A stretch of 64,000 nucleotides of DNA. It comes from Mariniphaga sp. (lineage in GTDB: Bacteria > Bacteroidota > Bacteroidia > Bacteroidales > Prolixibacteraceae). Below are positions 25,735 through 35,581 of the stretch, piece after piece. The number at the start of each line of letters is the position of its first letter. Within the stretch, counting starts at the first letter, position 1. The notes under the pieces are model-generated. The model did no database searches. It saw nothing but the letters and a program-made list of their open reading frames with translations, and was not told where the DNA came from. Location of the stretch: contig JAGXGA010000028.1 of assembly GCA_024636975.1 (NCBI GenBank), positions 1 to 64,000 of the forward strand. Reading direction: 5' to 3'. The translations under genes were made by a program, and so were the position numbers.

Positions 25735-27267
25735 TTACTTAGCCCACTCAGGCACCACATTGAAGGAAACCCCAAAGAAATAACCGACCAAAAGGTAGGT
25801 CATTAAGGTGACGATCAGAATTCCCAGCAGGTTAAGTGAGAACCCGGTTCGCATCATTCGGTCGATTGTGACACGGCCGCTACCAAAGATAATGGCATTG
25901 GGAGGAGTGGCAGTAGGGAGCATAAAGGCTAGTGACGAGGCGATGGTTGCAGGTATCATAAACAGGAGCGGGTTGTCGCCTGTGGCCACAGCAATGCTGG
26001 CAAATGCCGGCAAAAGCATTTGGGTTGAAGCTACATTTGAAGTCAGTTCGGTAAGGAACGACATCATAGTTACAATGGCCAGTACAAAAATTATAGAAGG
26101 AATACCTGCACCACCCGCCAGTTGTTCTCCAAACCATAAAGCCAGGCCTGATTGCTCAAAACCCAGCGCCAGGGCAAATCCTCCTCCAAATAGCAGTACG
26201 ATGTTCCACGGAAGCCGGTTGGCGGTTTCCCAGTCCATTATTTTGCCCCCTTTTCTGTTCTTTGCCGGCCAGATAAAAAGAAGCAGCGAAACAAAAATGG
26301 CTACTGTTCCGTCGTTAATAAAACCAGGGCTTTCAAAAAAAGAAGCCCATCCACTAAATGTAAAGCTTTCAGAGCTAATCTCTGCACGTGTAATCCACAT
26401 AGCCGCCAGCAAGAGGAACAAAGCAAAAACTACCTTTTCTTCATAGCTAGGTTTGCCGAGTTCCTTAAATTGAATCTTAAAAGTATCGGATGAAAAATTG
26501 TTCCAGTTTTCTTTTGGACGGTAAAGCAGATATAGCAGTAAAAAGGCGGCAGCAAACATGATAACTGAAATGGGAAAGGCAAATAAAAACCATTGGGTAA
26601 ATGAAATTTCAGGTGCTGCAGGATAAAGAATCGAAAGGATACGCACGAATATAAGATTGGTTGGCGTACCTACCAGGGTAGCATTCCCCCCTATGGATGC
26701 GCTGTAGGCAATTCCTAACAGCAATCCCAAAGCGTATTTTGAAATCTTTTCTTTTCCAATGCTTTCTTCAATCTTATAAATAATTGAAATGACAATAGGA
26801 ATCATCATCATAGTGGTGGCAGTATTGGAAATCCACATCGACAACGCCATTGAAGCAAACATAAACCCAAACAGGATACGGGCCGGGCTTACACCTACCC
26901 ACTTCAGAATGATCAGGGCAATGCGTTTGTGCAGGTTCCAGCGTTCCATAGCCAGCGCCATTATAAATCCGCCAATAAACAGGAAAATTATATGATTGAA
27001 GTAAGCTTCTGAAACAGCTCTTCCATCGATTACCCCAAGCATTGGAAAGGCTGCAATAGGCACCAGTGCCGTTACCGAAAGAGGCAATGCTTCGGTTACC
27101 CACCAGATGGCCATTAGCATGGCTACAGCAAATGTACGGGTGATTTGTGGCTCCCCGGGTTCCAAATCAACAAACAATAAAATAAACAGAAAAACAACGA
27201 TCCCTGCCAACAAGCTTATTATATTTTTAACTCCGCGTAAAGGTCTTTTTATTATAAACCATGCCAT
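25735..27267 (-). CDS. DASS/SLC13 family sodium:anion (dicarboxylate) symporter
   Basis: A 510-residue inner-membrane transporter with about 12-14 hydrophobic segments. Family features include AVAMLMAIWWVTEALPLSVTALVPI near the N terminus, FLFIGGFIMALAMERWNLHKRIAL, the first clamshell motif SNTATTMMM and the second SNVASTQMLLPAFA, both of the SNT type that binds sodium and carboxylate, and ALGFEQSGLA. Substrates of the family are succinate, malate, citrate or sulfate. It is convergent with the editing-domain gene with only two bases between stop codons. Confidence 0.88.
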   Translation of the reverse strand: MAWFIIKRPLRGVKNIISLLAGIVVFLFILLFVDLEPGEPQITRTFAVAMLMAIWWVTEALPLSVTALVPIAAFPMLGVIDGRAVSEAYFNHIIFLFIGGFIMALAMERWNLHKRIALIILKWVGVSPARILFGFMFASMALSMWISNTATTMMMIPIVISIIYKIEESIGKEKISKYALGLLLGIAYSASIGGNATLVGTPTNLIFVRILSILYPAAPEISFTQWFLFAFPISVIMFAAAFLLLYLLYRPKENWNNFSSDTFKIQFKELGKPSYEEKVVFALFLLLAAMWITRAEISSESFTFSGWASFFESPGFINDGTVAIFVSLLLFIWPAKNRKGGKIMDWETANRLPWNIVLLFGGGFALALGFEQSGLALWFGEQLAGGAGIPSIIFVLAIVTMMSFLTELTSNVASTQMLLPAFASIAVATGDNPLLFMIPATIASSLAFMLPTATPPNAIIFGSGRVTIDRMMRTGFSLNLLGILIVTLMTYLLVGYFFGVSFNVVPEWAK

Positions 27268-27367
27268 AAATCCTGCTCTTAATAGATTTTTTTACCGGTT
27301 GTTTGTTTCCGGATATTTTCAGAAATCAACCTAAAGTCCGCATCCTTATTTTTAGCTCCGAAAAATT

Positions 27368-28627
27368 TCACCCCTCAACCAATCTGTGTTTTTTTATGAA
27401 GTCTGGATCAATAATTACACCATGACCCGGTCCGGTCGGCATCTTAACAATCCCTCCATGACTTTTCAAATCAGAAGTCGGGCAATCAAGTGGAATTTCC
27501 AGGTTAAAGCCTTTGAACTCATGATATGGGCCGGCATTGGATACCGCCGAAACAAAATGCATCATATACAGGTACCCTAAACCTGATCCGGAAATGTGTG
27601 GCGTGCATTCCATATTTTTAACGGCAGCCATACGGGCAACACGCATAGAGCGAATCATTCCGCCAAAATAAAATATATCGGGTTGAACTATTTGCAATGC
27701 ATCATTTCCGATGAGCCATCTGAAATTATGCATACTGGGTTCCTGCTCACCACCTGCTACAGGAACCCTCACTGCATCGGTTATCATTTTTGTTTCTTCA
27801 TACCAGTCGAAAGGAACAGGTTCTTCATAAAAATCAAATTTATATTCTTCCATAAGTTTACCAACACGGATTGCCTCTTTTACATCATACGAACCGTTGG
27901 AATCAGCATAAATGGTCATATTATCACCGAAGGTTTTTCGCACAAGCGGAATAAGCTTTTCAGAACGTTTTGCCGGAACTTCTGGTGCATTCATTCGTCC
28001 GCCCACTTTGAATTTAAGTGCTTTTGCACTGGTTTCTTCCACCTGTTTCCTGATTCCTTCAATTGACTCCTCAGCCGATTTTCCCCTGAAATTATTAGCC
28101 TGGTATACTGCAATTTCAGAATGATGGATCTCTCCAATAAGCTCACCCATTGTCTTTCCTGCTATTCTTCCCAGCATGTCAAGAATGGCAAATTCAATGG
28201 TAGCCAAAGGCACCCAAAGCGCCAGGTTCTGCAACTTATAGTTGCTTTGGTACACGTATACATCATTAAGCAACTGTTCCAGATCCCTTGCATCCTTTCC
28301 CGGGAAAAAGGGTTGCAACCGCCTGACAAAGATGGGATACAATGATTCCATTTGCATATTGTTACTGACGGATATTCCCTCAGCGCCATCCTTCGATCTT
28401 ACACGGCATAGAAAGTTGTCATTATAGCGCAGAAGTTCCAGCTTATCTATTATTACGGGTTCAGAAAAAAGCTGCCTCTTAAGCACAGGGTTGGCCAAAG
28501 CAGCATCCAGTGCAGCGTAACGATCAGTTTCTGCAACTGACCCGGCGTGAATAGTATTATTAACCAAAGCGCTTCCTGCAGTTAAAAGGGCAGTTTTTTT
28601 TAAAAAATTACGTCGTGCTATTTTCAT
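27368..28627 (-). CDS. Tat-exported enolase-superfamily (mandelate racemase/muconate lactonizing) enzyme
   Basis: A 419-residue protein with a twin-arginine signal (ARRNFLKKTALLTAGSALV). The barrel shows the KxK motif in KALKFKVGG, the first metal ligand in IYADSNGSYDV, the second in FYEEPVPFDWY and the third region in VAGGEQEPSMHNF, followed by DALQIVQPDIFYFGG. This is the ordinary set of metal ligands and at least one catalytic base, so it should be an active dehydratase, epimerase or cycloisomerase. Periplasmic location is unusual but recurrent in Bacteroidota. The substrate is unknown. A hairpin at 28683-28706 lies upstream. Confidence 0.85.
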   Translation of the reverse strand: MKIARRNFLKKTALLTAGSALVNNTIHAGSVAETDRYAALDAALANPVLKRQLFSEPVIIDKLELLRYNDNFLCRVRSKDGAEGISVSNNMQMESLYPIFVRRLQPFFPGKDARDLEQLLNDVYVYQSNYKLQNLALWVPLATIEFAILDMLGRIAGKTMGELIGEIHHSEIAVYQANNFRGKSAEESIEGIRKQVEETSAKALKFKVGGRMNAPEVPAKRSEKLIPLVRKTFGDNMTIYADSNGSYDVKEAIRVGKLMEEYKFDFYEEPVPFDWYEETKMITDAVRVPVAGGEQEPSMHNFRWLIGNDALQIVQPDIFYFGGMIRSMRVARMAAVKNMECTPHISGSGLGYLYMMHFVSAVSNAGPYHEFKGFNLEIPLDCPTSDLKSHGGIVKMPTGPGHGVIIDPDFIKKHRLVEG

Positions 28628-28682
28628 AATACTGAACGTTAAAAATTTGCTGCAGCGGACATTTTTACTTTAATAACACCAG

Positions 28683-28706
28683 GCCAATACGACGAAGGGT
28701 ATTGGC
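28683..28706 (-). terminator. Hairpin after the nucleotidyltransferase gene
   Basis: GCCAATAC (28683-28690) and GTATTGGC (28699-28706) form a perfect 8-bp stem with an 8-base loop. It lies between the stop codon of the nucleotidyltransferase and the start of the enolase-superfamily gene, and is the only structure in the about 200-base gap. No strong T-run follows on either strand, so the terminator role is tentative. Confidence 0.4.
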
Positions 28707-28829
28707 TACATAAATAATTTAAACCTTGAGGTGCATTTGTACCTTTATGGAAAGCAAACAGAAAAAGCAACAATAACAGGTCTTCCATATTGATTAGTTA
28801 TAAGTAAAAACCTGTTAAAGATGGTAAAT

Positions 28830-29552
28830 TTATCGATACATCTGTCTTGCTTTTTCCAGTTCTTCAGGTTTCCCAACATCCATCCACAGGTCGGATTGGT
28901 CGAAATAACCCCTGATGAGATGATTTCGAGCAAGGTCAAGATAGAGGCTGGTCATTGAGAAGCAGTCATCTTCAGGCATTAATTTAAATAGCTCAGGGCT
29001 GGCAATATGAATTCCACTGAAAGCCATTTCTGCGGCACCAACAAACTGGTCCGGTATTGAAATTTTCTTTTCTCCTGTCTTTTTATTTATCCAGCCAACC
29101 AAACGTTTATCCCTGCCAAACTTAAAGTACCGATGGGTTTCCCTGTTCCTGACTGCCAACGTCGCCAATCCACCCGACTGCACATGGTCATTATAAAGAT
29201 CTTCAATGCTAATGGAGCTTAACACATCCACATTATACATCAGTACCGGCTCACTTTTACTTCTTAATAAAGGTGCAGCCTTTTTCAGACCACCACCGGT
29301 ATCAAGCAGCTGGTTTGTTTCATCCGAAACCTGAACCTTTACACCGAAATCGTTACGATTTAAATAATCGATAACAAGATTTGAGAAATGATGAACATTA
29401 ACAACAATTTCTGAAATTCCTTCCCTTTTCAGTTTTTCCAGAACATGTTGCAGCAAAGGTTTCCCGCCAATATCAACAAGCGCTTTTGGTTTATTAAGAG
29501 TTTCCTCCTTAAGTCGTGTTCCCAGTCCGGCAGCAAAAACAATGGCTTTCAT
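28830..29552 (-). CDS. Sugar-phosphate nucleotidyltransferase (MurU/GlmU-like)
   Basis: A 240-residue GT-A fold nucleotidyltransferase. The signature AAGLGTRLKEETLNKPKALVDIGGKPLL at the N terminus binds the nucleotide, and MYNVDVLSS provides the metal-binding aspartate. There is no C-terminal beta-helix, so it is a single-domain enzyme such as MurU (MurNAc-1-P uridylyltransferase) or mannose-1-phosphate guanylyltransferase. The sugar cannot be decided. It starts 5 bases after DUF4293 on the same strand. Confidence 0.8.
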   Translation of the reverse strand: MKAIVFAAGLGTRLKEETLNKPKALVDIGGKPLLQHVLEKLKREGISEIVVNVHHFSNLVIDYLNRNDFGVKVQVSDETNQLLDTGGGLKKAAPLLRSKSEPVLMYNVDVLSSISIEDLYNDHVQSGGLATLAVRNRETHRYFKFGRDKRLVGWINKKTGEKKISIPDQFVGAAEMAFSGIHIASPELFKLMPEDDCFSMTSLYLDLARNHLIRGYFDQSDLWMDVGKPEELEKARQMYR

Positions 29553-29557
29553 CAGTT

Positions 29558-30001
29558 TTACCTTATGCGGTCTAAACTTCGCACCAGCGCCTCATCTTTG
29601 CCAATGGCCCTTATTGCAAGATAATCAAGTATTGCAGCAACCAGCGGAAAGGTCATAGGAATTTTATAAACCACTTCGGGGTTTTCAAACCCTGAATGCA
29701 GGAAGTAAAACATAATGCCAATCAATCCAAGCAACAAGATGATGGTAAATGCAAGTATCCTGATTTGCCGGATACGGTTTTTATACATAAAAATAACTGC
29801 CAAATGCAGCAAGATTATAAGTCCGATGAATCCCATAACCGGTAAACCATCAAAAATGACTTCTTCAGCCTGCATAATACCTGTGGCATCAAATACATAT
29901 AACTCTCCATTAATAACCAGTTCAGCAAAATCAAAGCCGAACAGCAAAGCTGTAAGAACAGCTGCCATAAATATGTAAACCGTTTGAATTCGTTGGATCA
30001 T
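29558..30001 (-). CDS. DUF4293 family membrane protein
   Basis: The 147-residue protein has four hydrophobic segments (about residues 8-26, 52-70, 80-98 and 112-130) and the MIQRIQTVYIFMAAVL start of the DUF4293 family, which is confined to Bacteroidota and of unknown function. It lies upstream of the nucleotidyltransferase with 5 bases between them, so the two are probably co-transcribed. Confidence 0.8.
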   Translation of the reverse strand: MIQRIQTVYIFMAAVLTALLFGFDFAELVINGELYVFDATGIMQAEEVIFDGLPVMGFIGLIILLHLAVIFMYKNRIRQIRILAFTIILLLGLIGIMFYFLHSGFENPEVVYKIPMTFPLVAAILDYLAIRAIGKDEALVRSLDRIR

Positions 30002-30120
30002 CTTAACTTAAATTGAAAATTGGAATTATTTTTATTGCCGGCTAAATTACAAATATTTTTAAAGCGGAATCCTTTGATTTGATACTGTATATATTCAAAA
30101 AGGGAAATTTGGTAATTCGC

Positions 30121-33100
30121 CTAAAGCCACTCGCCTACTTTCTCTATTTCATCAAGATTTATATACCATATATAACCTTTCACTTTTTCGAATCCACTTT
30201 TTTTCAACACTTCAGCATACCGTCTTACCTGCGAATTGTACTTATCTTGTCTTATTTCACCCCATTTATAATCGGCTACAACTGCTTCTTTGCCGGAAAT
30301 CATAATCCTGTCGGGACGAAGCTGTTTTTCTTTTGATAAAAGATTGCGTTCATTTAAAACTTTATAACTGCCATCAAACCATCTTTTAATCTCAGGCTTT
30401 AGCATACTTTTCCCAAGCTTTTCCATTATCTCATCCCGTTCATTAATAGTGATATAACCTTCAATGAATGACTTAGAGCATGCTTTTTCTATATCGGCTT
30501 CAATAATTACCGATGCCAGAATTTCATGCACCAGTTTTCCGGTATTTTTTACAGAGCGGTTTTGTGCATCCTGAATCAAAAACTCTTCACTTTTCAGGCG
30601 TAAACCAATCCGTTTGCTAAAATCATGAAAGTGGTATTCGTGTATGATATTACCCTTCCCCTCCTTATTCGCCGGATGAAATACAGGAAGGTTGCCATAG
30701 GTGAATATTGTTTTATCGAAATTCCAGCAATTTGCAAACGGTTCTGCCTGACTCATATTATTGAAAGAATGCTCCAGTAATGCATTGACTGTCTTTCCCT
30801 GTTCTCCGGATTTTTTTTCTGCCGGCTTTTTACAATTGATAAACAAAGCTGATTTTGCACGGGTAAAAGCGACATAAATCAGGTTGAGGGAATCAATAAA
30901 GCTGCTCATTTTTTCTTCAAAATAATCGTTGCGAAAAATGGTGCCGGCCAGTTTGGTACCTGCCTTTACCGGCAACAGTGGAAACCGGTTAAAGGGTTCA
31001 ACATCGGAACTGCACCATAATACTGGCGCCTGATTACCAACCCACGAACTGTCGAAATTAAATGAGGGCAGTAATACAGCTTCAAATTCCAATCCTTTTG
31101 ATTTATGAATGGTAAGTAGTCTGATGGAATCCACCTCTTCGTTAACATTTACCGATGAATTACAGCCTTTTGCATTCCACCAGAAAAGGAAATTGGATAA
31201 ATCGTTGGAAAGTGAAATTTTTATCTCAGCAGCCTGATCAATAAGCGTCTGCAAATAAGGCAGCTCGGCCTGTAATTCAAACAATCCGAATGAAGCACAA
31301 ATCTGCATAACCGTTTCGTCGAGTGAACAAAGAGATACTTTTTCCTGTATCAGCTTAATCTTTTCCCCCAATTCTGTTTCAAAAACCTTTTTAAATTCCT
31401 CATCTTTCAGCCATGCTTCCGCTTTTACCTGTTCCTGCACATTGGCAATTTTAGCAGATTCATTCTCATTCAGTGGCTTTAACCACGACAGCCATAGGTG
31501 TAAAAGGGCTGTTTTTTGAATTGTTCCTTCAGGATCAATCAATACCTCTACAACCAGAATAACAAAATTAACTCCCCGGGAGGCATATAAAAACAGCGAT
31601 TCATTCGACAGCACCGACAGGTTATATCCTTCATTCCCCTCCCGTTTGACAGCCTCCATAAAAGTTTCAACAATTATGGCGCCTTCTGCTTTCCTGCGTA
31701 TCAGTATAGCAGTATCAGAAGCCCTCAGTCCCTTATCCTGTAATTGCTTTACCTGTTCCACCAAAAGCCAGGCTGAAGCTTCATCAAACCCCACATCCTC
31801 AAGGAACGATACTTCTATCATACCGCTCGCTTCAGCATCCGGATTTCCCGGTTTCTGAATGTATTCCTGGTAAACATGTCCGAACTTATCAATGTAATGG
31901 CCGACGTCAAACTCTCCAAATAAGTTTTCTTCAAAAGTGTATTTTAGTGCGCCCACCACAGCATTGTTAAAATCGATAATGTTCTTCCGGCTGCGCCAGT
32001 TCTGTTGGAGCGAAACTGATTTGGGAGGATGCAGCGGAAAGTCAGTTTCTATCCGACTGGCAAGAATGTTCCAGTCGCTGTTGCGCCAACGATATATCGA
32101 TTGCTTAACATCGCCTACCAACAGGGCCGGGCTCCCTTCCGAAAGGGCATTCGAAACCAGTGGCTTAAAATTATTCCATTGCAACAATGAGGTATCCTGA
32201 AACTCATCGATCATGAAATAGTTAAACCGGGTTCCAATTTTTTCATAGATAAAAGGAGAATCACTGTCGCCAATAATTTTACTCAGCAGCAAATTCGAAT
32301 CCGATAGTTGCAATATACCTTTCTCCTGTAAAAGCAGCCTGATCTCTTCTTTCAGGTCGGTCAATATGCCAAGTATACGCAACTGCTTCATTACTTCCGA
32401 AGCAGACTTGTAAGCTATGCAGTTCCTATTATACAAAGCAATAATTTCGTTTAATGAAGGTTGTAAATGTCCTTCAACAAGCGATGACAGCCGATCCTTC
32501 TGAGAATGATTTTTGGCAAACCACTTGTCGGGTGATTCAGCAGCCTGCATAACTCTTACACCGGGCTCTCTGATATTTTTTTCTGCTAAATGGTTAATAT
32601 AACCAGCCACTCCGGCCGATTTATGGGAAAAATCATCAATTGAAAATCCGTTAGCTCCAATAAGCCGTTTGCTTGCAAGCGCTTTAGATTGAAGAGTGTT
32701 TTCAAAAACTGCTATAAGTTTTTCGAGCTCCTTTCTGAATTCATTCAGGTTCTCACGTGTATAAACCGTTTCATTGTTATCCGGAAAGAAAACCTGGAAC
32801 TTCTCTTTAAACAATTCTTTCCCCAACGATTTGATATCGGATTCAATGTGCTGGCTGCGATTCTCCATAATTTTTTCCCTGCTGAAATCCACGAGCCACC
32901 TTCTTAGCTGCTTGTCGTCATCCACTTTAGCCAACAGGCGGTCAACCGCTTCTTCAAGTATCAGGTCGTTATCAAGCTCAAGCACAAAATGGGGCGAAAT
33001 GCCCATTTCACGGTTAAAAGCCTTTATGATCCGTTGTGTGAAAGAATCAATTGTACTGATTGAGAACCGGCTGTAATCGTGCAGGATATTTTTTAGTGCC

Positions 33101-33363
33101 TGCCGTGCCCTTTGCCTGATACTGTTTTCTTCCAGCGACAATTCCCTTTTCAGCAACGACATATAAGGAGAGTCACCCTCATTGGCCAGACTGTGCAACT
33201 GCTCCATTATGCGGCTCTTCATTTCGGTAGTGGCTTTGTTGGTAAATGTTACAGCCAGAATTTGAGTATAGCTATATGGATTTACCAACAATAGTTTCAG
33301 GTATTCCGCTACCAGTTGAAATGTTTTTCCCGAGCCGGCCGACGCTTTATAGACAGTTAACAT
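30121..33363 (-). CDS. AddA/RecB-like helicase-nuclease
   Basis: A 1080-residue UvrD-type superfamily 1 helicase fused to a C-terminal nuclease. Walker A is VYKASAGSGKTFQL at the very N terminus; later motifs are LAVTFTNKATTEMK (Ia), IDEFQDTSLLQW (II, Walker B), LVGDVKQSIYRWR (III), LLTIHKSKGLEF (V) and LIYVAFTRAK (VI). The C-terminal end holds a PD-(D/E)xK nuclease pattern: GKLVHEILAS, DRIMISG, then VADYKWG and QVRRYAEVL. Such proteins resect double-strand breaks for recombination and degrade foreign DNA. Its usual partner AddB is not beside it in this window. Confidence 0.88.
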   Translation of the reverse strand: MLTVYKASAGSGKTFQLVAEYLKLLLVNPYSYTQILAVTFTNKATTEMKSRIMEQLHSLANEGDSPYMSLLKRELSLEENSIRQRARQALKNILHDYSRFSISTIDSFTQRIIKAFNREMGISPHFVLELDNDLILEEAVDRLLAKVDDDKQLRRWLVDFSREKIMENRSQHIESDIKSLGKELFKEKFQVFFPDNNETVYTRENLNEFRKELEKLIAVFENTLQSKALASKRLIGANGFSIDDFSHKSAGVAGYINHLAEKNIREPGVRVMQAAESPDKWFAKNHSQKDRLSSLVEGHLQPSLNEIIALYNRNCIAYKSASEVMKQLRILGILTDLKEEIRLLLQEKGILQLSDSNLLLSKIIGDSDSPFIYEKIGTRFNYFMIDEFQDTSLLQWNNFKPLVSNALSEGSPALLVGDVKQSIYRWRNSDWNILASRIETDFPLHPPKSVSLQQNWRSRKNIIDFNNAVVGALKYTFEENLFGEFDVGHYIDKFGHVYQEYIQKPGNPDAEASGMIEVSFLEDVGFDEASAWLLVEQVKQLQDKGLRASDTAILIRRKAEGAIIVETFMEAVKREGNEGYNLSVLSNESLFLYASRGVNFVILVVEVLIDPEGTIQKTALLHLWLSWLKPLNENESAKIANVQEQVKAEAWLKDEEFKKVFETELGEKIKLIQEKVSLCSLDETVMQICASFGLFELQAELPYLQTLIDQAAEIKISLSNDLSNFLFWWNAKGCNSSVNVNEEVDSIRLLTIHKSKGLEFEAVLLPSFNFDSSWVGNQAPVLWCSSDVEPFNRFPLLPVKAGTKLAGTIFRNDYFEEKMSSFIDSLNLIYVAFTRAKSALFINCKKPAEKKSGEQGKTVNALLEHSFNNMSQAEPFANCWNFDKTIFTYGNLPVFHPANKEGKGNIIHEYHFHDFSKRIGLRLKSEEFLIQDAQNRSVKNTGKLVHEILASVIIEADIEKACSKSFIEGYITINERDEIMEKLGKSMLKPEIKRWFDGSYKVLNERNLLSKEKQLRPDRIMISGKEAVVADYKWGEIRQDKYNSQVRRYAEVLKKSGFEKVKGYIWYINLDEIEKVGEWL

Positions 33364-33373
33364 GGAGGAGTGA

Positions 33374-33401
33374 GTTTAAAGTTTAAAGTTCAAAGTTTAA
33401 A
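33374..33401. repeat. Four tandem heptads GTTYAAA
   Basis: GTTTAAA, GTTTAAA, GTTCAAA and GTTTAAA follow one another exactly in register just upstream of the AddA-like gene. On the opposite strand this is TTTAAAC, the same heptad found four times in tandem at 51610-51637 and three times at 51890-51910. It is AT-rich, lies in a 77-base gap between genes and has no obvious promoter or coding role. Confidence 0.75.
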
Positions 33402-33440
33402 GTTTTGCCACATAATATGCAGTTGTATTAAAATCAGGGG

Positions 33441-33980
33441 TTAATATCCGGGACCTGGTCCCTGAATAACATTTACCCGTGTTTCTATCTTAAAGTTTTT
33501 AGAAACCTTATACTGCATGAACATGGTAGAGCCACGTACATCAAAGCTGTTCATGCCCTGGTTTGGGAAAGGGGCAGTAAATGCAGAATTGGCTCCAAAG
33601 CTGTATCCCCCCAGGGTAAAGCGATCATTTATCCTGAAGGCATCGCTGCTGAATACTGTCTCATTACGCAAAAATGGCGATGGTGCCAATCCTGAATAGC
33701 TGTTAAAGTATTGGTGAACCTGCAACTGATTTGAACTAAGTTCAGAAGAATCGAACGACCAGCGTTTGGAGAGTCCGGCATTAAAATCCAGTTCCGGCAT
33801 CTGAAACGGGAGCGCTAAACTACCTGCATTTATTGATCCTGACAAAAGCTGCCGGTACATTAGGTCTCGTTCTCTCTCCAGCTGCAACGTGTCCGTTTCT
33901 TCAAACTCCGGCAATTGCAGCTCCTGGCTGTATGCAGCCAGGCTGCAAAATAAAAACAGTATGTAAATCCATTTCTTCAC
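33441..33980 (-). CDS. Secreted hypothetical protein
   Basis: A 179-residue protein with a signal peptide (MKKWIYILFLFCSLAAYSQ). The rest alternates polar and hydrophobic residues and is rich in Ser, Asn, Phe and Gly, with aromatic-ended strands such as FTLGGYSFGA and STMFMQYKVSKNFKIETR that suggest an outer-membrane beta-strand protein. I do not recognise a family. It lies upstream of the AddA-like gene on the same strand but is separated by the heptad repeat, so a functional link is doubtful. Confidence 0.65.
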   Translation of the reverse strand: MKKWIYILFLFCSLAAYSQELQLPEFEETDTLQLERERDLMYRQLLSGSINAGSLALPFQMPELDFNAGLSKRWSFDSSELSSNQLQVHQYFNSYSGLAPSPFLRNETVFSSDAFRINDRFTLGGYSFGANSAFTAPFPNQGMNSFDVRGSTMFMQYKVSKNFKIETRVNVIQGPGPGY

Positions 33981-34082
33981 AAATCATCCCTTCCTAATTG
34001 TTAATCCTCAAAATTAATAATATTTGGCGACAGAGCGAAACCAAAACTTCATCCACCAAATTTTCATCAATACAGGAATAGG

Positions 34083-35510
34083 TCAGGCTAATTCGTCAGC
34101 TGTTTGCTGAATCAGTTCCCAGGTCTGTTTTACGTGCCTTTCTTCGGTATGCGTTTGCCCAATGCTCATACGGAGAACGATCTGACCGTTGAGTTTGGTA
34201 TGTGTAAAAAAAGCCTTGCCCGATTCATTTATGGAATTCATCACCTTCATGTTAAAATCATCATCACCTTTACAACGAAAGCAAACCAGGTTAAGCGGAG
34301 GTTTTAAAACAAGGTCGAATGCTTCTGATTCTTCAATCCAACCGGCAAATTGTTGTGCCAGTTGCACATGCTTGCGGATATGAAACTGCAGGCCTTCCAC
34401 ACCATAATGCCTTATTACAAACCACAATTTCAGCGCACGAAACCGTCTTCCCAATTGTACATGCCAGTCGCGGTAATCGAATACTTCACCCGATTCAGTA
34501 GCTTTATTTCTTAAATACTCCGGTAATATGGAAAACGTATCAATCAGCTCCTTACGGTCAGCCACCCAAAACACATCGCAGTCGAAATTGGTAAACATCC
34601 ACTTATGCGGGTTAAATGAAAAGCTGTCGGCCAGTTCAACACCATCCATAAAATGCCTGTATTCAGGGCACAGCATGGCAGTTCCCGACATGGCTGCATC
34701 AACATGAAGCCAGCAATTTTCTATTCGACAAATCTCACCTATCTCTCGTATGGAATCCATTGCATTTGAGGAGGTTGTTCCCATTGTTGCACATACAAAA
34801 AACGGTATTAGTCCATTGCTTTTATCATTCATAATTTGCTTTTTCAACACTTCGGGTTGCATGGCAAACCGGTCATCAACCTCAATCACCCGTAGGTTCT
34901 CGCTGCCTATTCCGGCCATCTTTATGGCTTTTTCTAACGATGAGTGTGTTTGAGAAGATACATAAGCCACAAGGTTTTGTCGTACCCCCTTTTTATTCGA
35001 CTCAAGATGTGTAGCCCGTTCGCGGGCAGCAATGACTGCCGTTAAAGCCGATGTTGATGCAGTATCCTGTATAACTCCACCTCCCGTGGAGGAGGAACGG
35101 AATTTCTCAGGTAAATCCATCATTTCGGCCAGCCAGTCAACCACCAGGGTTTCCAGTTCGGTGGCAGCAGGGCTGGTTGCCCAGATCATCCCCTGTACTC
35201 CCAATCCCGATGAAACCAGATCACCCATTATTGAAGGAAAAGAAGTATTTGATGGAAAATAGGCAAAGAAATTAGGTGACTGCCAGTGGGTGATGCCCCG
35301 TACTATTTTTTCATCCAGATCACGCAGTACAGTATCAAAGGATTCACCTTTTTGCGGTGGACTATCAGGCAGTGATGCTTTAATTTCACCGGGTTTCACC
35401 TGGGCCAAAACAGGAAACTGTTCAATGTTTTCGTAATAATCGGCTATCCAGTCAATCAGTTTCTTGCCCTGCTCCCTAAATTGATCGGGGGTAAGATGAT
35501 AGTTTATCAT
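34083..35510 (-). CDS. PLP-dependent aromatic-type amino acid decarboxylase
   Basis: A 475-residue group II decarboxylase. Residues near the N terminus (HWQSPNFFAYFPSN) and the block ATELETLVVDWLAEMMDLP are the aromatic L-amino acid decarboxylase pattern; the cofactor-binding part has HVDAAMSGTA (the aspartate that contacts the pyridine nitrogen) and the Schiff-base lysine in SFNPHKWMFTNFDCD. The family decarboxylates aromatic amino acids such as tyrosine, DOPA or tryptophan, so the product may be a trace amine. The gene is alone and its start is the ATG at 35510. A TACCTTTG -7-like box is present at 35559-35552. Confidence 0.88.
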   Translation of the reverse strand: MINYHLTPDQFREQGKKLIDWIADYYENIEQFPVLAQVKPGEIKASLPDSPPQKGESFDTVLRDLDEKIVRGITHWQSPNFFAYFPSNTSFPSIMGDLVSSGLGVQGMIWATSPAATELETLVVDWLAEMMDLPEKFRSSSTGGGVIQDTASTSALTAVIAARERATHLESNKKGVRQNLVAYVSSQTHSSLEKAIKMAGIGSENLRVIEVDDRFAMQPEVLKKQIMNDKSNGLIPFFVCATMGTTSSNAMDSIREIGEICRIENCWLHVDAAMSGTAMLCPEYRHFMDGVELADSFSFNPHKWMFTNFDCDVFWVADRKELIDTFSILPEYLRNKATESGEVFDYRDWHVQLGRRFRALKLWFVIRHYGVEGLQFHIRKHVQLAQQFAGWIEESEAFDLVLKPPLNLVCFRCKGDDDFNMKVMNSINESGKAFFTHTKLNGQIVLRMSIGQTHTEERHVKQTWELIQQTADELA

Positions 35511-35581
35511 TTTTGATTTTCTATTTATGTTGGTAATCCTTGCTCACACGACAAAGGTAAAAGGACAATTTACAATTAGGT

